Shown in pieces: positions 17,938 to 25,166 of a DNA stretch of 64,000 bases. How positions within the stretch are numbered: position 1 is the first letter of the stretch; every line of letters begins with the position of its first letter. The stretch covers positions 1 to 64,000 of the forward strand of contig NZ_SPUM01000011.1 in the NCBI RefSeq assembly GCF_004614195.1. Reading direction: 5' to 3'. The translations under genes were made by a program, and so were the position numbers. The notes under the pieces were generated by a model. The model was not told the origin of the DNA and did no database searches. It saw only the letters and a list, made by a program, of their open reading frames with translations. This DNA is from Massilia horti (GTDB lineage: Bacteria; Pseudomonadota; Gammaproteobacteria; Burkholderiales; Burkholderiaceae_D).

Positions 17938-18042
17938 TAGGGTGCGCACCAGTGCGCACGCGGTCAACGTGTGCTGACTTGCGGCTGTTGCGTCACTACG
18001 CTTCTTTCGCGAACCGCGTGCGCACAGGTGCGCACCCTACGG
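17938..18042. repeat. Type A dispersed inverted repeat pair
   Basis: GTAGGGTGCGCACC...GCGCACGCGGT at about 17938-17964 is followed in inverse orientation by GAACCGCGTGCGCAC...GTGCGCACCCTACGGC at about 18010-18042. Each unit is itself a near-palindrome (GTGCGCAC on both sides of 2 bases). The same unit recurs at 26292-26387, 41614-41708 and, in variant form, at 59206-59233 and 59473-59500. A third partial copy (CTTTCGCGAACCGCGTGCG) is at 18053-18071. Confidence 0.85.
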
Positions 18043-18104
18043 CACTCCGCTGCTTTCGCGAACCGCGTGCGATTCTTTACTTACTTCACCTCAACCGCTT
18101 GCTC

Positions 18105-18209
18105 GTCGTTCCCGCGAAGGCGGGAATCCATGCAGACGCCGAATTCTTGCGGCGTGCGCAATCACCGCTCCAACTCAGCATGGGTTCCCGCCTACGCGGG
18201 AACGACGAG
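18105..18209. repeat. Type B dispersed inverted repeat pair
   Basis: CGTCGTTCCCGCGAAGGCGGGAA-CCATG (18105-18133) and its inverse CATGGGTTCCCGCCTACGCGGGAACGACG (18179-18207). Each unit is a short hairpin (TTCCCGC/GCGGGAA). A second pair lies at 58947-59043. The core resembles the TTCCC-N-GGGAA repeats widespread in beta-proteobacterial intergenic DNA. Confidence 0.85.
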
Positions 18210-18408
18210 TTAGGGACAACAAAGGAATGAACTTGATTGGTGTTCTGCGTTCATTAGCGCACGCTTGCGTCGCTCGACTCCATCGATGAGTTTTCGTAGT
18301 GGTTTTTCTTGTCTCAGCGTAGGACGCGACCTACATACTCATCATTTCTCAGCGGGCTCTCCTATGAAACGGCCCGCTTTCCCCCCAAAAACCCATTTCC
18401 CATAAAGA

Positions 18409-18435
18409 ATATTGCATTGCATAAATGCAAATATT
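18409..18435. promoter_or_regulatory. AT-rich inverted repeat upstream of the fusion gene
   Basis: AATATTGCAT (18409-18418) and ATGCAAATATT (18425-18435) form an inverted repeat with one inserted A. It lies about 130 bases before the glycosyltransferase-mutase gene in a locally AT-rich stretch. It could be an operator or part of the promoter; no regulator can be named. Confidence 0.35.
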
Positions 18436-18565
18436 AAGAAATCGGCATGCTACGATTGACGAGTCCAGCATGGTCCCCACCCGTGCAAAACGGCAGTTGT
18501 AGAAGGGACCGGCTTGGCGATTTCAGACCACTTTGAAGCGTCAACAAAGGCGAAAGGAAATGAAC

Positions 18566-21178
18566 ATGCCGACCCTGATCGTGTTTTGCCACCTGCGCTG
18601 GGACTTCGTGTTCCAGCGTCCACAACACCTGATGACTCGCCTGGCGGAACACTACCAAATCCTGTTTGTCGAGGAACCGGTGTACGACCAAGGGCGGGCG
18701 CACCTGAAGAAAACGGCCGTCGCGCCGACCATTACGGTGTGCCAGCCGCATACCGCCATTCATGCTCCTGGCTTTCATGACGACCAGATCCCGACCCTGC
18801 AAGCGCTGCTGGCCGACCTTGTGCCGGAAGGCGAGCAGCCTGTGGTGTGGTTCTACACCCCGATGGCGCTGCCGCTGCTGCAAGGGCTGCATCCGTCGCT
18901 GGTCGTTTATGACTGCATGGACGAACTGGCCGCGTTCAAGAACGCGCCCAAGCAACTGCTGCAGCGCGAGAGCGCGCTCCTCAATATCGCCGACCTGGTC
19001 TTCACAGGCGGACCGAGCCTGTATGAATCGAAGCGCGCGCGCCACGCCAACGCCCATTGCTTCCCGAGCAGCGTCGATGCCAAGCACTTCCAGCAGGCGC
19101 GCGACCGCGCCTACAGCCACCCGGCGCAGGCCCACGTGCCCGGGCCGCGGCTGGGCTTTTACGGCGTGATCGACGAGCGCTTCGACGCCGAACTGATCCG
19201 CGCGGTGGCCGCTGCCCGGCCCGAATGGCAGATCGTGCTGGTCGGGCCGGTGATCAAGATCGACCCTGCCACGCTGCCGCAGGCATCGAACATCCATTAC
19301 TTCGGCCAGCGCACTTACGACGAGCTGCCACAGTTCCTCGCCGGCTGGGACGTGTGCCTGCTGCCGTTCGCACTGAACGCGTCGACCCGGTACATCAGCC
19401 CGACGAAAGTGCTCGAATATATGGCGGCCGAGCTGCCATCGGTCTCGACCCCGATCACCGACGTCAAGGTGCCGTACGGCGATATCGTCGCGATCGCGGA
19501 CACTCCGGAAGCCTTCATCGCCGCCTGCGAGCGCATGCTCTCGGCCACCGTCGAACAGAAGCGCGCGATGGCCGAGCGCATGCGCGCTATCGTTGCGGGC
19601 ACGTCGTGGGACAAGACCGCCGCGCGCATGCACGAGCTGATCCGCACCACCGGACCGGGCAACAAGGCCCAGCGCCTGACCGCATCCTCGTTTGAAGCCA
19701 CCGGCGCCACGGTCAATCCGCTGCCGGTGCCGGCGGCGGCCAAGTCGCACTACCGACGCGTGGTCATCGGCGCCGGCCCGACCGGCCTGTCCGCGGCCTA
19801 CCACCTGGGCGCCGACACGCTGCTGCTCGACCGCAACGCGACCATCGGCGGCTGGTGCCGTTCGATCGTGGACAACGGCTTTACCTTCGATTATGCCGGC
19901 CACATCATGTTTTCCAATGACCCGTACGTGCTGAAGATGTACGAGGTGCTGCTGGGCGATAACGTGCATTGGCAAAACCGCGAAGCCTGGGTCTACAGCA
20001 AGAACGTGTACACCCGCTACCCGTTCCAGGGCGCGCTGTACGGATTGCCGCCGAAGGTCATCACCGAGTGCATCATGGGCGCCATCGAAGCGCGCTCTGC
20101 TGCCGAGGCCGGGGCTGCCGCCAACAAGGCGCTCGAGGCCCAGCAGATCGACGACTGCTGCGCCGACGGCACCGCGGACGTGTGCAACTCGGCCAAGTCG
20201 GTCAAGGGCGCGGCCACGGACTTCGAGCAGTTTATCTACCAGGTCTGGGGCAAGGGCATCGCCAAGCATTTCGCGATTCCCTACAACCGCAAGATCTGGA
20301 CCGTGCCGCTGTCGGAGATGGAAACGTCGTGGCTGGGCGGGCGGGTGCCGCTGCCCAATCTGGAGGAAATCATTTCCGGTGCACTGGAGCCGGTGGGCAG
20401 GCCGATGGGGCCCAATGCGCGCTTCGGCTACCCGCTCAAGGGCGGCTTCCAGGCGCTGATGAACGGCTTCCTGCCGCACATCCGGGGCAGGATCGAACTG
20501 AATGCCGACGTGGTGCAGGTGCTGCCGCGCGAACGGATCGTGGCATTGCGCGACGGCCGGCGCCTGCGCTATGACGACCTGATCTCGACCATGCCGCTGC
20601 CGGAGTTGATCAAGGCCATCGGCGACGAGGCGCCGGAAGAGGTACGCAACGCCGCCCGTGGGCTGCGCCATGTGTCGATCCGCTGCGTGAACATCGGCAT
20701 CGACCGGGTCGCTACCGACAAGCACTGGATCTACTATCCGGAAGACACCATCTTCCACCGCATCTTCGTGCAGGGTAACGCCAGCCCCGGCTGCAACCCG
20801 CCCGGTGGCTTCGGTTTCACCTGTGAAATCTCGTATTCGCCCTACAAGCCGCTGCCGGTCGATGGCGACGAGTTGATCGCGCGCGCCATCGAGGATTGCC
20901 GCAAGGTGGGGATGATCCAGGAAGGCGACACGATCCTGGCCGCCAACCAGGTCGACATGCCGTACGCTTACGTGCTGTACGATCACAACCGCGCCAGGAA
21001 CGTTGAGACCTGCAAGGCCTGGCTGAAGCAGTTCGGCATCACGCTCGCGGGCCGCTACAGCGAGTGGGAGTACTACAACTCCGACCACGCTCTGCTTGCT
21101 GGCAAGAAGGCAGCGGAGGCCGTCGGTATCGACGAACTGCCGGCCGAGATGCAGGCGGTTGCTGGCAAGGCCGAGTAG
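18566..21178 (+). CDS. Fusion: GT-B glycosyltransferase + UDP-galactopyranose-mutase-like flavoprotein
   Basis: An 870-residue two-domain protein. Residues 1-380 are a GT-B glycosyltransferase of the GT4/GT1 type: N-terminal LIVFCHLRWDFVFQRPQHLM, then YDCMDELAAF and a C-terminal EYMAAELPSVSTPI region. A linker (about 380-410) leads to a FAD domain starting RRVVIGAGPTGLSAAYHL (GxGxxG, about 412). The mutase-like part shows YAGHIMFSNDPYV, YPFQGALYGLP, PYNRKIWTVP, MExSWLGGRVPLPN and a C-terminal EWEYYNSDHALLAGKKAA FAD contact. Several of these match my memory of eukaryotic-type UDP-galactopyranose mutases. A combined donor isomerisation and transfer role is inferred. Start at 18566 has AGGA 7 bases upstream; 18560 is an alternative. 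Confidence 0.75.
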   Translation: MPTLIVFCHLRWDFVFQRPQHLMTRLAEHYQILFVEEPVYDQGRAHLKKTAVAPTITVCQPHTAIHAPGFHDDQIPTLQALLADLVPEGEQPVVWFYTPMALPLLQGLHPSLVVYDCMDELAAFKNAPKQLLQRESALLNIADLVFTGGPSLYESKRARHANAHCFPSSVDAKHFQQARDRAYSHPAQAHVPGPRLGFYGVIDERFDAELIRAVAAARPEWQIVLVGPVIKIDPATLPQASNIHYFGQRTYDELPQFLAGWDVCLLPFALNASTRYISPTKVLEYMAAELPSVSTPITDVKVPYGDIVAIADTPEAFIAACERMLSATVEQKRAMAERMRAIVAGTSWDKTAARMHELIRTTGPGNKAQRLTASSFEATGATVNPLPVPAAAKSHYRRVVIGAGPTGLSAAYHLGADTLLLDRNATIGGWCRSIVDNGFTFDYAGHIMFSNDPYVLKMYEVLLGDNVHWQNREAWVYSKNVYTRYPFQGALYGLPPKVITECIMGAIEARSAAEAGAAANKALEAQQIDDCCADGTADVCNSAKSVKGAATDFEQFIYQVWGKGIAKHFAIPYNRKIWTVPLSEMETSWLGGRVPLPNLEEIISGALEPVGRPMGPNARFGYPLKGGFQALMNGFLPHIRGRIELNADVVQVLPRERIVALRDGRRLRYDDLISTMPLPELIKAIGDEAPEEVRNAARGLRHVSIRCVNIGIDRVATDKHWIYYPEDTIFHRIFVQGNASPGCNPPGGFGFTCEISYSPYKPLPVDGDELIARAIEDCRKVGMIQEGDTILAANQVDMPYAYVLYDHNRARNVETCKAWLKQFGITLAGRYSEWEYYNSDHALLAGKKAAEAVGIDELPAEMQAVAGKAE

Positions 21179-21321
21179 AAGGTTCGCGCGCCGGCCGTCA
21201 CCGGCGCGCCTCGGGCCGTTCCCACTGCCCAGTCCAATTGCCGATCCCCGGCCACTGTGCGACCATGGTTGCATCGCAGTTCTGACGCGTAGTTGTGATT
21301 ACCTACCGCAAGGAGGGAGCC

Positions 21322-21753
21322 ATGAGAGCATTCGGATATCGTATTGCGGGCCTGTTGCTGGCCGTAGCAATCCCGGCGACAGGTGTGCAGGCGCAGGTCG
21401 AGGGTCTGCTCAACAAGGGGGCGGGCAGCACCAGCAGCCTGAAGGGACTGGCCGGCGAATTGGGCGGCGGTTCGCTCACGTCTGGGAGTATGGGCAATGT
21501 GGCGGGTTTGCTGCAGTACTGTATCGGCAACAACTACCTTGGGGGCGCAGAGGCGTCCTCTGTGAAGGACCAACTGGTGGCCAAGCTGCCTGGCGGGGCC
21601 TCCTCGTCCGACAGCGGGTACACCGACGGGCAAAAAGGGCTGCTGCACGCCAACAACGGTAAGCAGTTCGACCTCTCCGGTTCCGACATGACCAAGCAAG
21701 TCACGAAGCAGGTGTGCGACAAGGTCCTGGCTCAAGGCAAAAAGCTGCTGTGA
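21322..21753 (+). CDS. DUF2501 (YjjA-like) secreted protein
   Basis: A 143-residue exported protein. Signal peptide is about residues 1-25 with cleavage after GVQAQ or VQA. The mature part has the DUF2501 pattern: SLTSGSMGNVAGLLQYCIGNNYLGG..., a Cys pair (one in LLQYCIGN, one in KQVCDKVLAQGKKLL), and Gly/Ser-rich stretches. The family includes E. coli YjjA, a periplasmic or surface protein of unclear function that has been linked to surface attachment in some bacteria. The ATG at 21322 follows a strong AAGGAGGG site; the upstream in-frame start at 21295 lacks one. No operon partner. Confidence 0.75.
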   Translation: MRAFGYRIAGLLLAVAIPATGVQAQVEGLLNKGAGSTSSLKGLAGELGGGSLTSGSMGNVAGLLQYCIGNNYLGGAEASSVKDQLVAKLPGGASSSDSGYTDGQKGLLHANNGKQFDLSGSDMTKQVTKQVCDKVLAQGKKLL

Positions 21754-21759
21754 TCGGAT

Positions 21760-21790
21760 AAAAAAAGCCGGCGACAAGTCGGTCGCCAGC
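21760..21790 (-). terminator. Rho-independent terminator of the KGG stress-protein gene
   Basis: Reading on the minus strand, GCTGGCGACC-GACTT-GTCGCCGGC forms a strong hairpin followed by seven T. It lies 45 bases past the stop of the minus-strand KGG gene. On the plus strand the hairpin lacks a T-run, so it mainly serves the minus strand but sits just 14 bases after the DUF2501 stop and may act on both. Confidence 0.85.
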
Positions 21791-21834
21791 CTTGCATGCC
21801 CCGCGCCTGGCGGGGCGCGCCATGTTACGGCGCG

Positions 21835-22188
21835 TTAGCGGTGGCCGCCGGTGTTGTGACCACCGGTGTTGTGGCCACCGGTGTTATGACCGCCGGAGCT
21901 GTGTCCGCCGGTATTGTGGCCGCCACTTTGGCTGCCGGTATTGCTGCCGCGGTTGTCCGACTGCTGGTTGCCGTCGTTCTTGTGGCTCATGCGGCCAGCT
22001 TCACGTGCTTCCTCCGGCGTGAACTCATGGGCATGACCCGAAGCGTGTGCGGCACGGCCGCCTTCGGATGCAATCTCGCGCTGCTTTTGCGGGTCCATCG
22101 AAGCAAAGCCGCGGTTGCTGCTCTGGTCGTTGCCGTGATTGCCGCTCTGCTTGTTGTTACTGTTGCTGTTATTGGTATTCGATGTCAT
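21835..22188 (-). CDS. KGG-motif stress-induced protein with Gly-His-Asn repeat tail
   Basis: A 117-residue, very hydrophilic protein. The N-terminus is Asn/Ser-rich. The middle (about 28-70) carries the general-stress KGG pattern RGFASMDPQKQREIASEGG, then HEFTPEEAREAGRMSH; in the second unit the usual GG is replaced by MS. The C-terminus is a tandem of GGHNTGGH-type units (five to six copies), encoded by 15-base repeats at about 21838-21912. KGG proteins (YciG family) accumulate under starvation or osmotic stress; mechanism unknown. Strong AAGGAGG site 6 bases before the ATG. It has its own terminator and is monocistronic. Confidence 0.75.
   Translation of the reverse strand: MTSNTNNSNSNNKQSGNHGNDQSSNRGFASMDPQKQREIASEGGRAAHASGHAHEFTPEEAREAGRMSHKNDGNQQSDNRGSNTGSQSGGHNTGGHSSGGHNTGGHNTGGHNTGGHR
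21838..21912 (-). repeat. 15-base coding tandem repeat (GGHNT units)
   Basis: About five imperfect copies of a 15-base unit encoding Gly-Gly-His-Asn-Thr (one unit reads Gly-Gly-His-Ser-Ser). Wobble positions differ between copies, so the amino-acid pattern appears selected. Copy number can be expected to vary between strains. Confidence 0.8.
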
Positions 22189-22373
22189 ATCGTCCTCCTT
22201 TTCGAATTGAACGAATCCCCTGCCGGATCAATGTCGGGTGACAGGCTGATCGGGAAGAGGCGAGGCCATCTTAAGCTCGCATCGAGGGGGAATGAATAGG
22301 ACTGTTCATGGCAGGGGTGTAGGATGATTCCGTCTACCTTAACGTCGGCGATGCCTGCCGGGGAGCGTCGCCG

Positions 22374-22799
22374 GTGAGCAGGCAATCGACCTCATGCGGC
22401 ACCCTGGTGGTCAACAGCCGTGGCCAGGTGCTGCTGTGTCACACGACGCACACGGCGAAGTGGGACATCCCGAAAGGCGAGCAGGATCCGGGGGAAACGC
22501 CGCTGCAGGGCGCGATGCGCGAGCTGTACGAGGAGACCGGGCTGGTGTTTGCAATCGATCGCTTCGTCGACCTGGGCCCGTTCGACTACCGGCCCGCCAA
22601 GCGCCTGCACCTGTTCCGCATCGATGTGGGGGACGACCTGCCGACGCTCGATCACTTGGCGTGCAGCAGTTTCTTTGCACACCGTACGACCGGCAAGCCG
22701 ACGCCGGAGGTGGACAGCTTCCGCTGGGTTGGACGGGAAGAAGTACGCAAGCTGTGCTGGCCGCGCATGGCCGGGGTGCTTGAGTCGATTGACTGGTAG
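22374..22799 (+). CDS. Nudix hydrolase
   Basis: A 141-residue hydrolase with a perfect Nudix box (G-x5-E-x7-RE-U-x-EE-x-GU), read as GEQDPGE...REL YEETGL at about residues 36-58. This family cleaves nucleoside diphosphates linked to another moiety. The N-terminal SCGTLVVNSRGQVLLCHTT resembles small MutT/bis(5'-nucleosyl)-tetraphosphatase-like members, but substrate cannot be assigned. Start is a GTG at 22374 with GGGGAGCG upstream. It converges on the DUF5985 gene with 4 bases between stops. Confidence 0.85.
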   Translation: MSRQSTSCGTLVVNSRGQVLLCHTTHTAKWDIPKGEQDPGETPLQGAMRELYEETGLVFAIDRFVDLGPFDYRPAKRLHLFRIDVGDDLPTLDHLACSSFFAHRTTGKPTPEVDSFRWVGREEVRKLCWPRMAGVLESIDW

Positions 22800-22803
22800 T
22801 GGC

Positions 22804-23067
22804 CTAGCCGCGCGTCTTTTGCGGCATGTTCTTTTCCCAAATCGCCCACAGGATCAGCCCGTACGCGGCCAGCCGGATCAAGTAGTGCAGCGGAGAATCC
22901 TCGCCTTCGTCCCTGAGCGCGGGATACAGGCGGTGCGCACCCTGGATGAAAAACGACAGCGCAAAGTACAGGAAGAAACGGTCGCGCGTGCTGCGCCAGA
23001 AGCGGAGGAAGAACAGCGCGATGACAAGCGAGCCCATCATGATTGCGCCGGCGAGAAGATTGTTCAT
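22804..23067 (-). CDS. Small two-to-three-helix membrane protein (DUF5985-like), distal gene
   Basis: An 87-residue inner-membrane protein with hydrophobic segments at about 4-22, 30-45 and 60-77. The motif FFLRFWRSTRDRFFLYFALSF after the first helix is what I associate with DUF5985. Function unknown. It is the third gene of a tight three-gene minus-strand operon; its start is 1 base after the stop of the middle gene. The C-terminus is basic (KNMPQKTRG), predicting a cytoplasmic end. Confidence 0.6.
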   Translation of the reverse strand: MNNLLAGAIMMGSLVIALFFLRFWRSTRDRFFLYFALSFFIQGAHRLYPALRDEGEDSPLHYLIRLAAYGLILWAIWEKNMPQKTRG

Positions 23068-23068
23068 G

Positions 23069-23329
23069 TCATTCTTTTTCGTAGATCAGACCAAACAGCA
23101 ACAGCAGCACGGCCACCAGCGCGGTCCCCAGGCGGGCCGTCACCAGGTTGATGGTGGTCGGTAACACCAGCTTGTCGAGCAGGAGCAGGATATTATTGAC
23201 TGTCATCACCGCGAAGCAAGAGCCGCTCCAGAACAGCAGCCGGTGCCCGGTGCGTCGATAACTACCGTACAGCAGCCAGGCGCACGCGAGCGAGGTGAGC
23301 GTGCACAGGGTGTAAATGATTTCGCCCAT
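23069..23329 (-). CDS. Small membrane protein (DUF5985-like), middle gene
   Basis: An 86-residue protein, nearly all membrane: helices at about 2-20, 32-48 and 60-82. The loop YGSYRRTGHRLLFWSGSCF is the counterpart of the RSTRDRFFLYF block in the distal gene, so the two are probably paralogues acting together. The ATG at 23329 is 1 base after the upstream gene's stop, so translation is coupled. An upstream in-frame start at 23359 would overlap the first gene and is not preferred. Function unknown. Confidence 0.6.
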   Translation of the reverse strand: MGEIIYTLCTLTSLACAWLLYGSYRRTGHRLLFWSGSCFAVMTVNNILLLLDKLVLPTTINLVTARLGTALVAVLLLLFGLIYEKE

Positions 23330-23330
23330 T

Positions 23331-23723
23331 TTAAGAATCCTTTCGCAACTTGAAAGCATCGGCGAACTGCTGCGCCTTGCGCTCGAGACTCGAATGAATC
23401 AGCGTGGTCACCTCGACCAGTTGTTTCGAATACAGATCAGCTAGTTGGTCGATCCTCCTGCGCATCGCCGTTGACGATGGCTGGTAATGGAAGCAATGCT
23501 CCGCCGGCGGCGCGCACCGCACAGCCATTCCGGCCCGGCACAGGTCCTCAAGCAGGGACTGTGCCATCCGGTCGCGGATATACAGCCGCCGCGCCAGCGT
23601 GTCAGGGTGCCACTGCTGGGCCGGGTCGCCACGCAGCAGCAGCAGCGCTTCCAAAAATGGGACCGAAGGAATACTGGTCAGCACAAAACGCTGCAGTTCC
23701 TCCGGAATCGGTGTTCTTTCCAT
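23331..23723 (-). CDS. Uncharacterised winged-helix-like protein, first gene of membrane operon
   Basis: A 130-residue soluble protein that I do not recognise. Residues 10-65 look like a winged helix-turn-helix: VPFLEALLLLRGDP, then WHPDTLARRLYIRDRMAQSLLEDLCRAGMAV. A CFHYQPSS wing and a C-terminal amphipathic helix (about 85-128, possible coiled coil) follow. It heads the three-gene operon with two DUF5985-like membrane proteins. A regulatory or anti-sigma-like pairing with the membrane proteins is a guess from context only. The ATG at 23721-23723 is preceded by GAACACC, a weak ribosome site. Confidence 0.55.
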   Translation of the reverse strand: MERTPIPEELQRFVLTSIPSVPFLEALLLLRGDPAQQWHPDTLARRLYIRDRMAQSLLEDLCRAGMAVRCAPPAEHCFHYQPSSTAMRRRIDQLADLYSKQLVEVTTLIHSSLERKAQQFADAFKLRKDS

Positions 23724-23774
23724 CGCCGGTATTGCACTTTCCGCCTGGAACGTAAAAAAGAAGACAACATTCTA

Positions 23775-25034
23775 TTACATTCCTCCGTGCAAGGTAGTTT
23801 CAATCGTGCGCGGTGCCGCCAGCGCCTGCCTGCCGGCGGCCGGTTCCCCCGCGCGTCCCCCGGCAAGGCGGAACACGCCCACCGCATCGGCCAGCTGGCG
23901 CGCCTGCTCGCGCATCGCCGTCGCGGCGGCCGCCGCCTGCCCGACCAGCGCGGCGTTCTGCCGGGTCGTCTGGTCCATCTGCGCAATGGCTGAATTGACC
24001 TGTTCGATTCCGGCCACCTGCTCCGCGCTGGCGGCGCTAATTTCCGACATGATGTTGGCCACGCGCTGCACACTGGCCACTACCTGTTCCATGGTGCGGC
24101 CGGCGTCGGTTGCCAGCCTGGCGCCGGCATCCACTTGGCCGGCCGAGTCGCCGATCAGCGCCTTGACCTGTTGCGCAGCGGCGGCTGACCGCTGGGCGAG
24201 GGTGCGTACTTCACCGGCGACCACGGCAAAGCCGCGGCCCTGTTCGCCCGCGCGCGCAGCCTCGACCGCCGCATTCAGGGCCAGGATGTTGGTCTGGAAC
24301 GCGATCGAATCGATCACGCCGATGATGTCGACCACCTTGCGCGAGGCCACGTTGATCGCATCCATCTTGGCCACCACTTCACCCACCGCGGCGCCGCCGC
24401 GCTGCGCGACGGCGGAGGCGGACATGACCAGCTGGTTGGCCTGCTGCGCACTGTCGGCGTTCTGGCGCACGGTGCCCAGCAACTGCTCCATCGAGGCCGC
24501 GGTCTGCTGCAGCGCGGCGGCCTGGGTCTCGGTGCGTTGCGACAAATCCCGGTTACCGGAGGCGATGTCGCTGGAGGCGCGGTGGATTTCGGCGGTGCCG
24601 TTGCGCACGCCCATGACGATCGACGAGAGGCTTTCGTTCATCTCCTTGAGCGCGGCGGACAGCTGCCCGACCTCGTCCTGCGAGCGCACTTCGATGTGGC
24701 TCGCGAGGTCGCCCGCGGCAACCGTGCGCGCCACTTTCACCGCATGACGGACGGGACGGACGATACCGCCGGCGATCACCCAGCCGGTCAGCACGGAAAG
24801 GAAGGCGCCGCCGGCCCCCAGCACCAGCAGCGCCACCGCGGCGCGGCGCGCGGCGCTACTCGCGGTCAATGCGGCGGGGGAGGCTGCGCCATGCAGCGTG
24901 GCCTGCTGCTCGATCGCGCCAGCGGCAGCCCGTAGCTCGGTGGCGCCGAGCGCGACCACCACCGCCAGCAGGGCAATGGTCAGCGCGAAAGCGAAGTTGA
25001 GCCGAAAGCCAATCCTGAAATTCGTTATTTGCAT
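23775..25034 (-). CDS. Methyl-accepting chemotaxis protein with minimal periplasmic loop
   Basis: A 419-residue receptor. TM1 (about 8-30) and TM2 (about 66-88) are separated by only about 35 residues, rich in Ala and without a recognisable sensor fold. HAMP is about 90-142, then the signalling domain, with tip [20 protein letters not shown]. The C-terminus is Gly/Ala-rich with no CheR tether. Typical receptors have 120-250 periplasmic residues, so this one probably senses through the membrane, HAMP or a partner. The ATG at 25034 has GGAGAGACG upstream; an earlier start at 25088 is not supported. It is divergent from the nuclease gene. Confidence 0.9.
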   Translation of the reverse strand: MQITNFRIGFRLNFAFALTIALLAVVVALGATELRAAAGAIEQQATLHGAASPAALTASSAARRAAVALLVLGAGGAFLSVLTGWVIAGGIVRPVRHAVKVARTVAAGDLASHIEVRSQDEVGQLSAALKEMNESLSSIVMGVRNGTAEIHRASSDIASGNRDLSQRTETQAAALQQTAASMEQLLGTVRQNADSAQQANQLVMSASAVAQRGGAAVGEVVAKMDAINVASRKVVDIIGVIDSIAFQTNILALNAAVEAARAGEQGRGFAVVAGEVRTLAQRSAAAAQQVKALIGDSAGQVDAGARLATDAGRTMEQVVASVQRVANIMSEISAASAEQVAGIEQVNSAIAQMDQTTRQNAALVGQAAAAATAMREQARQLADAVGVFRLAGGRAGEPAAGRQALAAPRTIETTLHGGM

Positions 25035-25085
25035 GAACGTCTCTCCTCCAGCCCGAGCCGGGCGGAAACATTCTAGCCTTAATGA

Positions 25086-25095
25086 CAATTAATTG
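25086..25095. promoter_or_regulatory. CAATTAATTG palindrome, copy 1
   Basis: Perfect 10-base palindrome in the divergent region between the short-loop chemoreceptor and the nuclease, 52 bases upstream of the receptor start. An identical palindrome precedes the diguanylate cyclase gene (31366-31375). Candidate binding site shared by two signalling genes. Confidence 0.35.
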
Positions 25096-25166
25096 GCAGA
25101 AATTTATCGAGTCGCGTGGCAATGGCGCCTCAGCTACAATGTGACTTTTGTTTCACAAAGTTAAGC

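Larger units (their letters stand above)
17869..18565. other. Repeat-rich intergenic region
   Basis: About 700 bases without a gene I can support. It contains a type A repeat pair (17938-18042), a type B repeat pair (18105-18209), a hairpin AGCGGGC/GCCCGCT at 18351-18378 followed by TT and a C-run (weak terminator), and an AT-rich inverted repeat at 18409-18435. A short open frame at 17952-18230 lies wholly inside the repeats and is not credible as a gene. Confidence 0.6.

Noticed and set aside
16627..17967. A 446-residue minus-strand frame opposite the DUF2863 gene
   Set aside because: Low-complexity basic composition without recognisable domains; the plus strand matches a known family and has a sensible start.
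17952..18230. Short 92-codon gene in the gap after the DUF2863 gene
   Set aside because: It lies entirely within type A and type B repeats and its translation is the repeat sequence.
18434..21274. A 946-codon open frame on the minus strand opposite the fusion gene
   Set aside because: It is Arg/His/Val-rich with no domain pattern; the plus-strand frame has clear GT and FAD motifs. High G+C codon bias opens the antisense frame.
21838..21912. CRISPR-like regular repeats
   Set aside because: The units are 15 bases, contiguous without spacers, and encode Gly-Gly-His-Asn-Thr in frame.
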